Shown: positions 42,159 to 50,628 of the stretch, one piece after another
Layout of the letters: each line of letters starts with the position of its first letter
Numbering within the stretch: position 1 is the stretch's first letter
Assembly: GCF_036231945.1 (NCBI RefSeq)
Contig: NZ_CP109599.1
Coordinates: 7,901,501-7,965,500, forward strand
Direction: 5' to 3'
Origin: Streptomyces sp. NBC_01429
GTDB taxonomy: Bacteria > Actinomycetota > Actinomycetes > Streptomycetales > Streptomycetaceae
Length of the DNA stretch: 64,000 nt
The notes under the pieces: model-generated
Seen by the model: only the letters and a program-made list of their open reading frames with translations
Told to the model about the DNA's origin: nothing
Database searches by the model: none
Position numbers and translations under genes: made by a program

Positions 42159-44693
42159 ATGGAACGAACTGACGACCGGCTCCTTCCGGTCCTGCTGCTC
42201 GGCGCCCAGGCCGCTGTGTGGCCGGGGTACGCGCTGATGCGCGGCGTCACCCCGACGGCTGCGGACCTGCTGGTGGCCGCCCTGGTGGGCGGTCTGGTGA
42301 CCGTCGCGCTCACGGCCCGCCGTACCCGCCCGGTCCCCGTCCTCATCCTGGTCGCCGCCGCCTGCGCGGTCGGGGCGGGGCCTCTGCCCACGGGAGCGGT
42401 GGCGCTGCTCGGCACCGCGGGGATCGCGCTGGCCCTGTGCACGGTGGCCACCGAGCGGGACACCACCACCGCCCTGCTGTGCGTGGTGGCCCTCGCGCTC
42501 TGGCAGCTCGTGCACGGGCTGAGCCTGCACGGTCTCGGCGGCAGCCAGGGCCTCGACCTCGTCCTCACCACGCTGCTCTACGCGACGGCCACCGGTACGG
42601 GGCTGTACCTGCGGCGACGGCGGGCCGCTCGGCAAGCCGCCGAACGGCGTCTGCACCGGGCGGAGGGCGAGCGGTACCGGCTTCCGGCCGCCGAACGGCG
42701 CCGTATGGAAAGGGAGTTGCACGACGTCAGCGCCCACCACCTCACAGCGGTCGTCGTGACGGTCGAGGCGGCGCTCGGCCTGCGCGAGCGAAGGCCCGAA
42801 CTGGCCGATGAGGCAGTGGAGTTCGCCGCCCGGACCGGCCGCGAGGTGACCCGGGCGCTGGGCGCGGTGAGGGCCCCCGCCCCCTCGCCGGACGACCTCC
42901 CGGCGCCGGAGGAGCGGCTGCGGGAGCTCGTCGCCGGGTTCCGCGCCCTGGGACAGCCGGTGACCCTGCGGACCGAGGCCCTGCCGGACGGCTCCGTCGG
43001 CGACGCCGCGTTCGGCATCGTCCGCGAGGCACTGACCAACGCGGTGCGCCACGCCTCCGGCGCCCCCACCACCGTGCGATGCGTCTACGGCGACGCCCAC
43101 ACGGAGATCGTGGTGCGCAACGAGCCTCCGGACCTGTCGGGCCCCGGTACGGCACGTGGCCAAGGGCTCGGCGGCGGTCGCGGCCAGAACTTGCTGCGCG
43201 GCCGGGCGCGGGAAGCGGGCGGCACGCTCACCAGCGGGCCGACAACGGACGGAGGGTGGGAGGTACGGGCGGTCCTGCCGGGACGGGACCGGGCGACGCC
43301 GTCCGTATCCGTTCCGCGTACCTACCGTCTCGCCCAGTTCACCGCGGCCGCCGGGCTGTGCTTCCAGCCGCTGCTGCCGCTCCTCATCGTCAGGGAACAC
43401 GCCACGTCCAGCGGGCCGGGCGTATCCGCCGGTGCGCTCTTCGCGCTGCTCGCGGCGGCGCAGGTGCTCGCGCTGCTGTGGCTGCGGCGGGTGCCGCGGA
43501 CCGCGCTCGGTGTGCTGCTGGTCCTGGCCGGGCTGTGGCCGGTGGCGATGGCCATGAGCGGGTACGCCGGGCCTGTGCTTCTGCCGCCGGGGCTGAGCAT
43601 GCTCGCCACGTGTGTGGCGCTCGCTACGGTGTCGGCCGGCGCCGCCGGGACCGGCCCTGTCGGCACCGGCTCCGTCGGTACTGGTTCCGTCGAGACCGGC
43701 TCCGTCCCTGTCCGGCGGACCCGTGCGCGGCCCGCGTACGAGCCCGCTCCGGGCGGGGCGGTGACGGTGGCGCGTCGGGCCCTGCCCGTGGCGGCCGCTG
43801 TGGTGCACACGGCCGCGGTGATCGCCGCCGTACTCACCGACGACGGTGGCGGCGGAGCCCCGCCCGGCTGGGCGGTCATCGGGGCCGCGACCGCCGGAGT
43901 GGCGACGCTGGTGGCCGCCGCCTGGTCTCTCGGCACCTGGTACGGGACGCGCCGGGCGGCCGACCGGGACGCGCACCAGGACCGGCTCGCCACGTGGACG
44001 GAGGAGGCCGTCCGGGACGCCTGGGCCGAGCGGCGCCGTATCACTGTCGGACTGGAGACCACCGTGCTGGCACGCACCGCCGAGCTGGTAGAGGAGGCGG
44101 AGGCGGGGCGGCTCGCGCAGACAGCGGAGCGGGCCCGTGAGGCCCTGACCGCGATGCGGTCCCTGCTGGAATCCGTCCGGGACGGGGAACAGCACGCCGA
44201 ACTCCGGCCGCAGCCCACGCTCCAGGCTCTCGACCTGCTCGTCAGCCAGTGCCGGGCCACGGGCCGCCAGGTGGAGGTACGGCTCACCGCCCGGGTGCCG
44301 AAGCGGCTGCCGACGGAGGCCGACCTCGCCGCCTACCGCGCCGCCGAGACCATTCTGCGGTCGGGCGGTGACGAACCCGCCGTGCTCGTCCTCGACGCCG
44401 CGGACGGCGTCCTGACCCTCACCGCCACCGGCGCGTCCCGCGCCACCCGCCTCGCGACCCAGCGACGGTTGGCGGCGCGGGCCGCAGCCCTCGGCGGCAC
44501 CCTCACCACCGACCAGCCGGATACGGTCGTGCTGCGCCTGCCCTTGAACACCGTCCCGGGCGACGGAGCCACGCCCCGGGGCGACCACGACCACGCTCCG
44601 AACGCCGAACACCCCGGCGCCGCCACCGGCCCGCACTCCCCGTCCCGCGCGGAGAGCATCCCGCGCCGGGGAGACCAGGAGGAACCCCAATGA
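42159..44693 (+). CDS. Double sensor histidine kinase (HisKA_3) with degenerate second module
   Basis: An 844-residue membrane protein. Module one: about five helices (residues 5-150), an H-box RRRMERELHDVSAHHL with His188, then a HATPase with FGIVREALTNAVRHA (N-box). Module two repeats the plan: about five more helices (400-600), a HisKA_3-like AERRRITVGLETTVLART where Glu633 stands in the His position, and a weak HATPase-like end without a clear N-box. The second half should not autophosphorylate and may be a sensory or regulatory arm. ATGA-coupled to a response regulator. ATG 42159 is preferred over the upstream open start because of the -10 element. Confidence 0.88.
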   Translation: MERTDDRLLPVLLLGAQAAVWPGYALMRGVTPTAADLLVAALVGGLVTVALTARRTRPVPVLILVAAACAVGAGPLPTGAVALLGTAGIALALCTVATERDTTTALLCVVALALWQLVHGLSLHGLGGSQGLDLVLTTLLYATATGTGLYLRRRRAARQAAERRLHRAEGERYRLPAAERRRMERELHDVSAHHLTAVVVTVEAALGLRERRPELADEAVEFAARTGREVTRALGAVRAPAPSPDDLPAPEERLRELVAGFRALGQPVTLRTEALPDGSVGDAAFGIVREALTNAVRHASGAPTTVRCVYGDAHTEIVVRNEPPDLSGPGTARGQGLGGGRGQNLLRGRAREAGGTLTSGPTTDGGWEVRAVLPGRDRATPSVSVPRTYRLAQFTAAAGLCFQPLLPLLIVREHATSSGPGVSAGALFALLAAAQVLALLWLRRVPRTALGVLLVLAGLWPVAMAMSGYAGPVLLPPGLSMLATCVALATVSAGAAGTGPVGTGSVGTGSVETGSVPVRRTRARPAYEPAPGGAVTVARRALPVAAAVVHTAAVIAAVLTDDGGGGAPPGWAVIGAATAGVATLVAAAWSLGTWYGTRRAADRDAHQDRLATWTEEAVRDAWAERRRITVGLETTVLARTAELVEEAEAGRLAQTAERAREALTAMRSLLESVRDGEQHAELRPQPTLQALDLLVSQCRATGRQVEVRLTARVPKRLPTEADLAAYRAAETILRSGGDEPAVLVLDAADGVLTLTATGASRATRLATQRRLAARAAALGGTLTTDQPDTVVLRLPLNTVPGDGATPRGDHDHAPNAEHPGAATGPHSPSRAESIPRRGDQEEPQ

Positions 44694-45373
44694 CCCTCGC
44701 CGTGATGGTCGTCGACGACCAGGCAGTCGTCCGTGCGGGCTTCGCCGCCGTCATCGACGCCGAGCACGACATGACCGTCGTCGGCGAGGCGGGCGACGGA
44801 GCCGCCGCCGTGAGCCTCGCCGCACAGCTCGCGCCGGACGTGATCGTCATGGACGTACGGATGCCCGGACTCGACGGCATCGCCGCCACCCGGATCCTCA
44901 CCGGGCGCGAGAACCCGCCTCGTATCCTCGTACTGACCACCTTCGACCTCGACGCCCATGTCTTCGAGGCGCTGCGCGCCGGGGCGTCCGGCTTCCTGCT
45001 CAAGGACGTGCACGTGGCCGAACTGCTGAGCGGTATCCGGGTGGTGGCGGGCGGGGAGAGTGTCCTCGCCCCGTCCGCCACCCGTCGCCTCATCGGCCAC
45101 TACGCCGCCGGCGCGCTCGCGGGACCGCGGGACGGCCAGGACGAGGCGGTCCTGGACCGGCTGACCGTACGGGAACGCTTCGTCCTCACTCTGGTGGCCT
45201 CGGGACTGAACAACGCGGAGATCGCCGCTGAACTCGGCATCACCGTCGGCACCGTCAAATCCCATGTGAACGCGCTGCTGCGCAAACTGGAGGTGCGCGA
45301 CCGGGTGCAGGCGACCATTCTCGCGTACGACCTGAGCCTGGTCCGCGCGATCCCGCCGGGCGGGCGCGGCTGA
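44690..45373 (+). CDS. NarL/LuxR-type response regulator
   Basis: A 227-residue protein. The receiver has the acidic pair DD (9-10), phosphorylation site Asp55 in VIVMDVRMPG and LKD Lys; the C-terminal LuxR HTH is LTVRERFVLTLVASGLNN followed by GTVKSHVNALLRKL. It is ATGA-coupled to the double kinase, its obvious partner. The target genes are unknown; the adjacent SCO4225-type gene downstream is a candidate. Confidence 0.93.
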   Translation: MTLAVMVVDDQAVVRAGFAAVIDAEHDMTVVGEAGDGAAAVSLAAQLAPDVIVMDVRMPGLDGIAATRILTGRENPPRILVLTTFDLDAHVFEALRAGASGFLLKDVHVAELLSGIRVVAGGESVLAPSATRRLIGHYAAGALAGPRDGQDEAVLDRLTVRERFVLTLVASGLNNAEIAAELGITVGTVKSHVNALLRKLEVRDRVQATILAYDLSLVRAIPPGGRG

Positions 45374-45440
45374 CGCCGAGCCGCGGTCCGGCGGCCCGCC
45401 ACCGGCCGCGAGAACCCTCGAAGCGATGAACAGCCCACAG

Positions 45441-45489
45441 GAGGAGACCACCGACATGACCGACACGAGGAGACCACCGACATGACCGA
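45441..45489 (+). repeat. Duplicated translation-start region (two 23-bp copies) creating a mini-ORF
   Basis: A 23-bp segment containing GAGGAG, spacer and ATGACCGA occurs at 45441-45463 and again at 45467-45489 (offset 26). Each copy has a Shine-Dalgarno and an ATG. The first ATG (45456) opens a 9-residue peptide, MTDTRRPPT, whose TGA overlaps the second ATG (45482) as ATGA. Confidence 0.8.
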
Positions 45490-45799
45490 TTCGGAGTCGA
45501 CCCACCCGGCCCCGCGCGCCGTGCGCCGCGCGCTCGGCAGCGTTCTCGCGCGCGGCTACCTCGTCGTATGCGCGGCCCTGCTCGTCTGGACCGTCGTGGT
45601 GGACATGGGTGACAACCCGGACGCCTCCTTCGCCGGGGTGATTCCGATCATCGCGACGGCGCCGGTGAGCCTGATCATGCTCGTACTGCCGGACCACAGC
45701 TCCATGTTCTTCCTCCCGGTCTGTCTCGGTGCCCTGGTCAACGCCGTGATCATCGGCTGGTGCGCCCAGGCGCTGCGACGGGACCACGTGAGCGGGTGA
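45482..45799 (+). CDS. SCO4225-like small membrane protein
   Basis: A 105-residue protein with three hydrophobic helices (YLVVCAALLVWTVVVDMG, FAGVIPIIATAPVSLIML and FFLPVCLGALVNAVIIG). The layout matches Streptomyces SCO4225-family membrane proteins as I recall them; their function is unknown. It begins at the second ATG of a duplicated start region and may be translationally coupled to a nine-codon peptide. It lies 108 bp after the response regulator gene on the same strand and may be under its control. Confidence 0.75.
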   Translation: MTDSESTHPAPRAVRRALGSVLARGYLVVCAALLVWTVVVDMGDNPDASFAGVIPIIATAPVSLIMLVLPDHSSMFFLPVCLGALVNAVIIGWCAQALRRDHVSG

Positions 45800-45843
45800 G
45801 CGGGTCGGCGGGTCGGCTGGTCAGAGAGCCGGCGGGTCGGCTG

Positions 45844-45880
45844 GTCAGCGGGTCAGCGGGTCAGCGGGTCAGCGGGTCAG
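45844..45880. repeat. 8-bp tandem repeat (GTCAGCGG)
   Basis: Four and a half units of GTCAGCGG, preceded at 45790-45843 by diverged GGCGGGTCGGCTGGTCAG-type copies. The repeat contains the stop codon of the leftward hydrolase gene and lies between convergent genes. Confidence 0.8.
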
Positions 45881-46602
45881 CCGAGCTTGAGCAGCAGTTC
45901 GGTGAGCTCGACGGGCATGGTGATCATGCAGTCGTGGCCGGTCGGCAACTCCCAGACCTGTGCCGGGGTCCCGTTGGGCTGTATCGCGGGGACGGGGCGG
46001 CGGGCCATGCCCTCCGGCACACCGACAGTGCAGTGGATGTGCGTTCGTGGGATCGCGTTCACGGCGGGGTTGTCCAGGCGGACCGGCTGCTGGAGGCAGC
46101 GCACCGGCTGATCCGACAGCATGGTGCGCAGCCAGGCGACGTCTGCCGGGTCGGTGACCCCGAACAGACCTGCGGACGAAGGCATTTCGAGCAGCGGCGG
46201 AACCCGCCAGCCGCTTTCGGAGTTCACAGCGAGGTCGATCAGGGCCTGGGTCATGGGCATGACGTCGGTCGCGCTCTCGCCGTCCTCCGGGACCATCGCG
46301 TCGAGGTAGACCAAGTGTGCGATCCGATCCGGGACCTGGTTGGCCGCGGACGAGATGACCAGCCCGGCGTAGCTGTGTCCCACGAGCACCACCTCGGTGA
46401 GGTCCTCCTCGACGATCAGCCTGACGATGTCGTCGACGTGTGTCTCAAGCCCTACCTCCGGGCCGAGCAGATGCGCCTGGTCGCCGTAGCCGGTCAATGA
46501 CGGCGCGAGGACCCGATGCCCGGCCGACGTCAGCAGGGGGGCCACCCGCTCCCAGCTCTGTCCGCTGTGCCAGGCACCGTGTACGAGTACATATGTAGAC
46601 AT
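45877..46602 (-). CDS. Alpha/beta hydrolase
   Basis: A 241-residue protein; the ATG complementary to 46600-46602 follows AAGGAG. HGAWHSG is the oxyanion region, VGHSYAG the nucleophile elbow with Ser77, and the late LPTGHDCMITMP supplies the catalytic His. It resembles the plant HNL/salicylate-esterase-like group of small esterases. It is divergent from a TetR gene with twin palindromes in the gap, so it is probably induced by that regulator's ligand. Confidence 0.9.
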   Translation of the reverse strand: MSTYVLVHGAWHSGQSWERVAPLLTSAGHRVLAPSLTGYGDQAHLLGPEVGLETHVDDIVRLIVEEDLTEVVLVGHSYAGLVISSAANQVPDRIAHLVYLDAMVPEDGESATDVMPMTQALIDLAVNSESGWRVPPLLEMPSSAGLFGVTDPADVAWLRTMLSDQPVRCLQQPVRLDNPAVNAIPRTHIHCTVGVPEGMARRPVPAIQPNGTPAQVWELPTGHDCMITMPVELTELLLKLG

Positions 46603-46766
46603 GACTTAGCTCCTTGCTGTGCTTGTCCGCGTCGGGGGCGCGGAAGGATCAGGGCCACCGGCCCGGCGCGGCCCGGTCGGCATCCTCGTGGCAGCTGCCG
46701 GTGGGGCCGTCCCTGCCGATGACGGCCGGGCGGGACGACGGCTCCCCGATCTGCCATCATGGGAAA

Positions 46767-46806
46767 CGGGACGCTGTCCCGATTGAAAATACGGGACGCT
46801 GTCCCG
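46767..46806. promoter_or_regulatory. Twin TetR operators
   Basis: CGGGACGCTGTCCCG occurs at 46767-46781 and again identically at 46792-46806. Each copy is a palindrome (CGGGAC/GTCCCG around GCT), spaced 25 bp centre to centre, in the gap between the hydrolase and TetR genes. Confidence 0.8.
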
Positions 46807-46838
46807 TTTAGCAAGCAAGGTGGCGAAGGGACGATGCG

Positions 46839-47429
46839 GTGAACGACAGCGATCGGAACGCGGGGCCCACGGCCCGGCCCAAACGGGCGGACGCGCGGCG
46901 TAACCAGGAGGTCCTGCTCGACTCGGCCGCCGCTGTCTTCGTCGCGTCAGGCGTGGAGGCGCCGATTCGCGACATCGCGGCCAAGGCCGGTGTCGGGACG
47001 GCCACGATCTACCGTCACTTCCCGACCCGGGCGGATCTCATCCTCGCCGTCTACCGGCACCAGGTCGAGGCGCTCGCCGAGGCCGGTCCCACCCTCCTGG
47101 CGACCAGTGCGACGCCGTACGCGGCACTGGGGCGATGGATCGACCTCTTCGTGGACTTCCTGGTCACCAAACACGGACTCGCCGCCGTACTCCAGTCCGA
47201 CGACCCCTGTTTCGACCCCCTGCACTCCTATTTCCTCGACCGGGTCGTCCCCGTGTGCGGTCAGCTGCTCGATGCCGCGGCCGGTTCCGGCGAGATCCGC
47301 TCCGACCTGGATGCCTACGAGCTCATGCGCGGCGTCGGGGGCCTTTGCGCGGGCGCCGGGAACAATCCCCGCTACGACGCACGCCGACTGGTCGAGTTGC
47401 TCGTGGCGGGTCTGCGCCGATCACACTGA
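46839..47429 (+). CDS. TetR family transcriptional regulator
   Basis: A 196-residue protein. The HTH is IRDIAAKAGVGTATIYRHF at about residues 42-60, in the usual first 65 residues; the helical ligand domain that follows has no recognised signature. GTG 46839 is used; GGGACGATGC is a poor site. It faces the alpha/beta hydrolase gene across two identical palindromes and probably represses both genes. The C-terminus is followed by a strong hairpin. Confidence 0.92.
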   Translation: MNDSDRNAGPTARPKRADARRNQEVLLDSAAAVFVASGVEAPIRDIAAKAGVGTATIYRHFPTRADLILAVYRHQVEALAEAGPTLLATSATPYAALGRWIDLFVDFLVTKHGLAAVLQSDDPCFDPLHSYFLDRVVPVCGQLLDAAAGSGEIRSDLDAYELMRGVGGLCAGAGNNPRYDARRLVELLVAGLRRSH

Positions 47430-47540
47430 CGCGGTCCGGGAGGGCGCGGCGGGTGTCGGTGTCGTGGTTGGGCGCGGTGGCGGTGCGTCCGGTGCGGGGG
47501 CCGGTTGTCCGGGGCCCCGATGTCCTCGGGCGCGGCGAAA

Positions 47541-47576
47541 GCGAGGTGCCTCCCCGTACACGCGGAGGCACCTCGC
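47541..47576. terminator. Strong bidirectional terminator hairpin
   Basis: GCGAGGTGCCTCC (47541-47553) pairs perfectly with GGAGGCACCTCGC (47564-47576) around a 10-base loop, between the convergent TetR and DUF5707 genes. Confidence 0.8.
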
Positions 47577-47585
47577 GGTGGCGGG

Positions 47586-48035
47586 TCAGCGAGTGAAAGT
47601 GAAGGTGGCGGCCTCGGGCTCGAACTTCGTGTCTCCGTCGTTCGCCGTGGCCAGCACGGACACGTACCAGAGGCCCTCGGGCATGTCGGCCGCCTCATCT
47701 TCGGAGACCGGCAGGGTGTAGGTGCACGCGGACGTCTCGGTCCCGGTCTTCCTGCACGTCGCCGGCTCCGCGTGTGCGAGTTCCTCCGCCGTCGGCTTGA
47801 GATCCGAACTCTTCGGCCACGCAAGGACCTTGAGGTCCCGGATGCCCGATCCGTCGGTCACCTCCGCGGCGAAGGTGAGCGAGCCGGCGGTGCCGGCCAT
47901 GGGGGCGACGTAGCGGGCCGAGCTGTTCTCCACGGTCGGGTTGGAGGGGGTCGAGGCCCAGACCATGCTGCCGGCGGCGATACCGCCGAGAGCGACGGCA
48001 CCGATGAGCGACGACACGACGATGCGCTTGGACAT
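47586..48035 (-). CDS. DUF5707 family secreted protein
   Basis: A 149-residue protein from the ATG complementary to 48033-48035, after AGGAGG. A signal peptide (VVSSLIGAVALGGIAAGSM) leads to a beta-rich domain: VTDGSGIRDLKVLAWP and TYTLPVSEDEAADMPEGLW are typical of this streptomycete family as I remember it, with two cysteines (CRKTGTETSAC) likely forming a disulphide. It should be exported. The function is unknown. It is the only gene in its unit. Confidence 0.8.
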   Translation of the reverse strand: MSKRIVVSSLIGAVALGGIAAGSMVWASTPSNPTVENSSARYVAPMAGTAGSLTFAAEVTDGSGIRDLKVLAWPKSSDLKPTAEELAHAEPATCRKTGTETSACTYTLPVSEDEAADMPEGLWYVSVLATANDGDTKFEPEAATFTFTR

Positions 48036-49082
48036 GAGTGTGTTCCTCCTGGATATGTGCATGTGCGGACCGTTGATCACACGCGTTCGACCGCTGTGCG
48101 GCGCGGTGGCTTCTCCGCTGCCCGCCTGGATGACGAGCAGGTGATGGGTGACGCGCTACGGACGTCTCCGAAGTGCTTCTCCACACGTGATGCGGCGTTG
48201 GCCGCCGAGCGGAGGAGCGGGAAGGGATCGGCGGTGGCCGATCCGATCGCGTTTCCCGATGTGTTCCGAGACTATGGCCGCAGGGATACGCGGGTCCTCG
48301 GGCTACGGGATGATTGCCGTCTCCAACCGGAGATAGAGCACCTGCGCGGCGGCGCGGCGGTGAGAGGGCCGTCGAGGCGGGCCGCTCACGGTGATGTTCC
48401 GCGCGCGGCCCGGGGGCGGGACGTTCCGGCGGGCCGTCTCGTCAGCGCCTGGGCCCGCCCACGTCGCTATCCCTGGGAACATCGTGTCCGACACCACGCC
48501 CGCCACCTCCACCGTTCTCCCCGCGCTTCCGGCCCTGAGTGCGCAGGCCGAGCGGCCGATCGAGCTGGGAGTGCACGAGATCGCCGCGCTGCCTGCCGCC
48601 GAGCTCCGTACCTTCGCCGAAGCGGCCGAAGCGGCCGAAGCGGCCGAAGCGGCCGACGCCGCCGACGCTCCCGGGGCGGAGGCGGCGCCCTGCTCGCCAT
48701 TCACAGGTGACTGGAGGCTGCGTCTCCGGCACGGCCATGACGAGGCCCGAGCTGACGGGGTGCTCGTCGCCGACGAGAACGAGCCGGTTCCGCGCCCAGA
48801 GGTCGAGCTGGGTGCAGGCCCAAGCCGGGTCGTTCTCCGTGGCGACCAGGCCCGTGGCGCCATCGGCGACGTCCACGGCGTGATCGCAGAGGGCCAGGCG
48901 TGCCAGCGCCTGGCGGGTGAATCGGGCACGGTCGGCGTCGTAGGGCGTCGTCTCGGTCACCCGCACAGAGTCCCAGGCCGTGCCCGCATCGGGCAGCCGA
49001 TTTCCGCCGAGATCGTTTTCCTCGCCGAGTGGCGCGGGGGCGACACCGCCCATCTCGCAACTCTCGGCTCACCCCCCGTCGG
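48036..49082. other. 1-kb decayed stretch with two possible coding remnants
   Basis: No full gene. On the minus strand 48720-48990 reads ADRARFTRQALARLAL, LVATENDPAWACTQLDLW and VLVGDEHP, resembling a decayed RsbW-type anti-sigma ATPase domain. On the plus strand GTG 48484 opens a peptide with an acidic/Ala-rich head (see the RiPP-like finding). The two overlap only in part. The promoter side of the DUF5707 gene is at 48036-48110. I see nothing in 48110-48480. Confidence 0.4.
48616..48651 (+). repeat. 9-bp tandem repeat GCCGAAGCG x4
   Basis: Four perfect copies, continuing into two diverged GCCGACGCC units. In the plus frame they encode repeated Ala-Glu-Ala. Confidence 0.9.
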
Positions 49083-49835
49083 CTAGTGAGCGTCTCTTCG
49101 GCCAGCGGTGCCTGAGGCCGCCGCAGCAGTGTCCTGCCGCTCCGCCCGTCGTTCCACGTGTCGACGTCGCCAGGCAAGGGCGAAGCCGACTCCGGCTATC
49201 AGCGTGGGAACGGCCAACTCCATTGCCAGTGACGCCATCCAGTCCGGATTCATCCGTTGTGTCATGCCGCTGGTGTACTGACAGGTCGCCTGGGGCGGGA
49301 AGAAGCTGTACTCCAGTGTCCTCGGCGCATGGCTTCCCCAGTCCGCGCCTGTCGAGCAGACCGACGACGGCCCCGCGAACAGCTTCCATCCGACCAGCGC
49401 GTAGAACATGAGGAACGCGGAGCCGCTCACGAAGAACGCCGTCCCTGTGCGGCGGAGCTTCTCGGCCCTGGACATCGGCATCACCAGATCGCCACCGAGC
49501 GGCGGATCGAAGCACTCCGCGATCAGGGCCACGAGCAGGCCGGTGACCACGACCAGCAGGCTTCCCCAGAGCAGCGGGCCGAGCGCTGCCCGGTCGCCGA
49601 TCGAGGAGACTTCTCCGTATTGGAACTCGCAGATGGTGGCCGGTGGAAACGCCTGATCCCGCACCCGCAGGAGTCGGCCCGGCCCCTGCGTCAGCCCGTG
49701 CATGCACCGCTCGTCGAACTCGAACATGCCCAGCAGGGCGATTCCTGAGCCAACTACCAGCGCACCGAACGCAATTCCTGTCGCGGCCCACAGGCCACCC
49801 GTCCGATAGCCGCCATGCGTAAGCGCGTTTGACAT
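49083..49835 (-). CDS. Uncharacterised membrane protein
   Basis: A 250-residue protein started at the ATG complementary to 49833-49835; the frame is open further upstream but without similarity. About four hydrophobic helices are visible (ATGIAFGALVVGSGIALLG, GSLLVVVTGLLVALIA, FFVSGSAFLMFYALVGW and MELAVPTLIAGVGFALAW). Two extracytoplasmic loops have paired cysteines (CMHGL...CEFQ and CSTG...CQYT), suggesting disulphides outside. I do not recognise the family. It is divergent from the AhpD-like gene. Confidence 0.7.
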   Translation of the reverse strand: MSNALTHGGYRTGGLWAATGIAFGALVVGSGIALLGMFEFDERCMHGLTQGPGRLLRVRDQAFPPATICEFQYGEVSSIGDRAALGPLLWGSLLVVVTGLLVALIAECFDPPLGGDLVMPMSRAEKLRRTGTAFFVSGSAFLMFYALVGWKLFAGPSSVCSTGADWGSHAPRTLEYSFFPPQATCQYTSGMTQRMNPDWMASLAMELAVPTLIAGVGFALAWRRRHVERRAERQDTAAAASGTAGRRDAH

Positions 49836-50032
49836 CCGCGCACAGTAACCGATCGCGGTCGGGTCGCTGGCGGTCGTCCGGCACGCGACGGGCCAGCCGT
49901 ACCGAGGCCGAGGCCGGACGGACGGTTGCCGGATCGACGGTCCTTCGTCGTACTCGCATGCGTTGATGTCACATCGCGCCGAGCTGATCCGTCCAAGAGA
50001 CGTAGGCACCAATCATCGGCAAGGAGTACACC

Positions 50033-50506
50033 ATGAATGCTCGATTGAACCCCCTCGGCAGTCCGGTCGCCGCCAAGTCCCTCAAGCACCTCATCGCGGC
50101 GGGCAGAGCGCTCTCCGAATCGACGCTGCCGATCGCGACGCAGGAGCTGGTGAGGCTCCGCGCCAGTCAGGTCAACGGCTGCGCCGGCTGCATCGACATG
50201 CACACCAAGGAGGCCGCGCACGCGGGGGAGACCTCGGTGCGGCTCAACCTGGTCGCGGCCTGGCGGGAGGCCACGGTGTTCACCGACGCCGAGCGCGCCG
50301 CCCTGGAGCTGGCGGAGCAGGGCACCCGCATCGCCGACGCGGCCGGTGGCGTCCCCGACGAGGTATGGGCGAACGCCGCCAAGCACTATGACGAGGAGCA
50401 GCTCGCCGCCCTGGTCTGCGTCATCGCCCTCATCAACGCCTTCAACCGCCTGAACGTCATCACCCGGCAGCCCGCCGGCAACTACCAGCCCGGCCAGCAC
50501 GCTTAA
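50033..50506 (+). CDS. Carboxymuconolactone decarboxylase / AhpD-like protein
   Basis: A 157-residue all-helical protein; CAAGGAG 7 bp before the ATG. The AhpD-type redox site is NGCAGCIDMH (Cys50, Cys53, His57). Members act as alkylhydroperoxidase partners or peroxidases. The rest (WREATVFTDAERAALELAE) is family-typical. It stands alone; a role in peroxide defence is the usual reading. Confidence 0.92.
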   Translation: MNARLNPLGSPVAAKSLKHLIAAGRALSESTLPIATQELVRLRASQVNGCAGCIDMHTKEAAHAGETSVRLNLVAAWREATVFTDAERAALELAEQGTRIADAAGGVPDEVWANAAKHYDEEQLAALVCVIALINAFNRLNVITRQPAGNYQPGQHA

Positions 50507-50628
50507 CGAGCAGGAGGCGAATGACGAGCCCGAGCAACACCTCGGCCCGCGCCGGGCACAACCATCCGCGCCGCTCGCGTGTCACATCAAGTAGGAGTAA
50601 ACCACTCCCAGGGACACAAGGGGGAAAT

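Noticed and set aside
43640..43700. GTGS-type repeat in the double kinase as a CRISPR or mobile repeat
   Set aside because: Short in-frame degenerate repeats (TGPVGTGSVGTGSVETGSV-like) in a linker between kinase modules; a protein linker, not a mobile element.
41934..44690. 918-codon minus-strand frame opposite the double kinase
   Set aside because: Antisense to conserved kinase motifs; glycine/arginine-rich noise.
49069..49959. Alternative 296-codon frame overlapping the membrane protein
   Set aside because: Out of frame with the hydrophobic helices and cysteine pairs of the 49083-49835 reading; arginine-rich noise.
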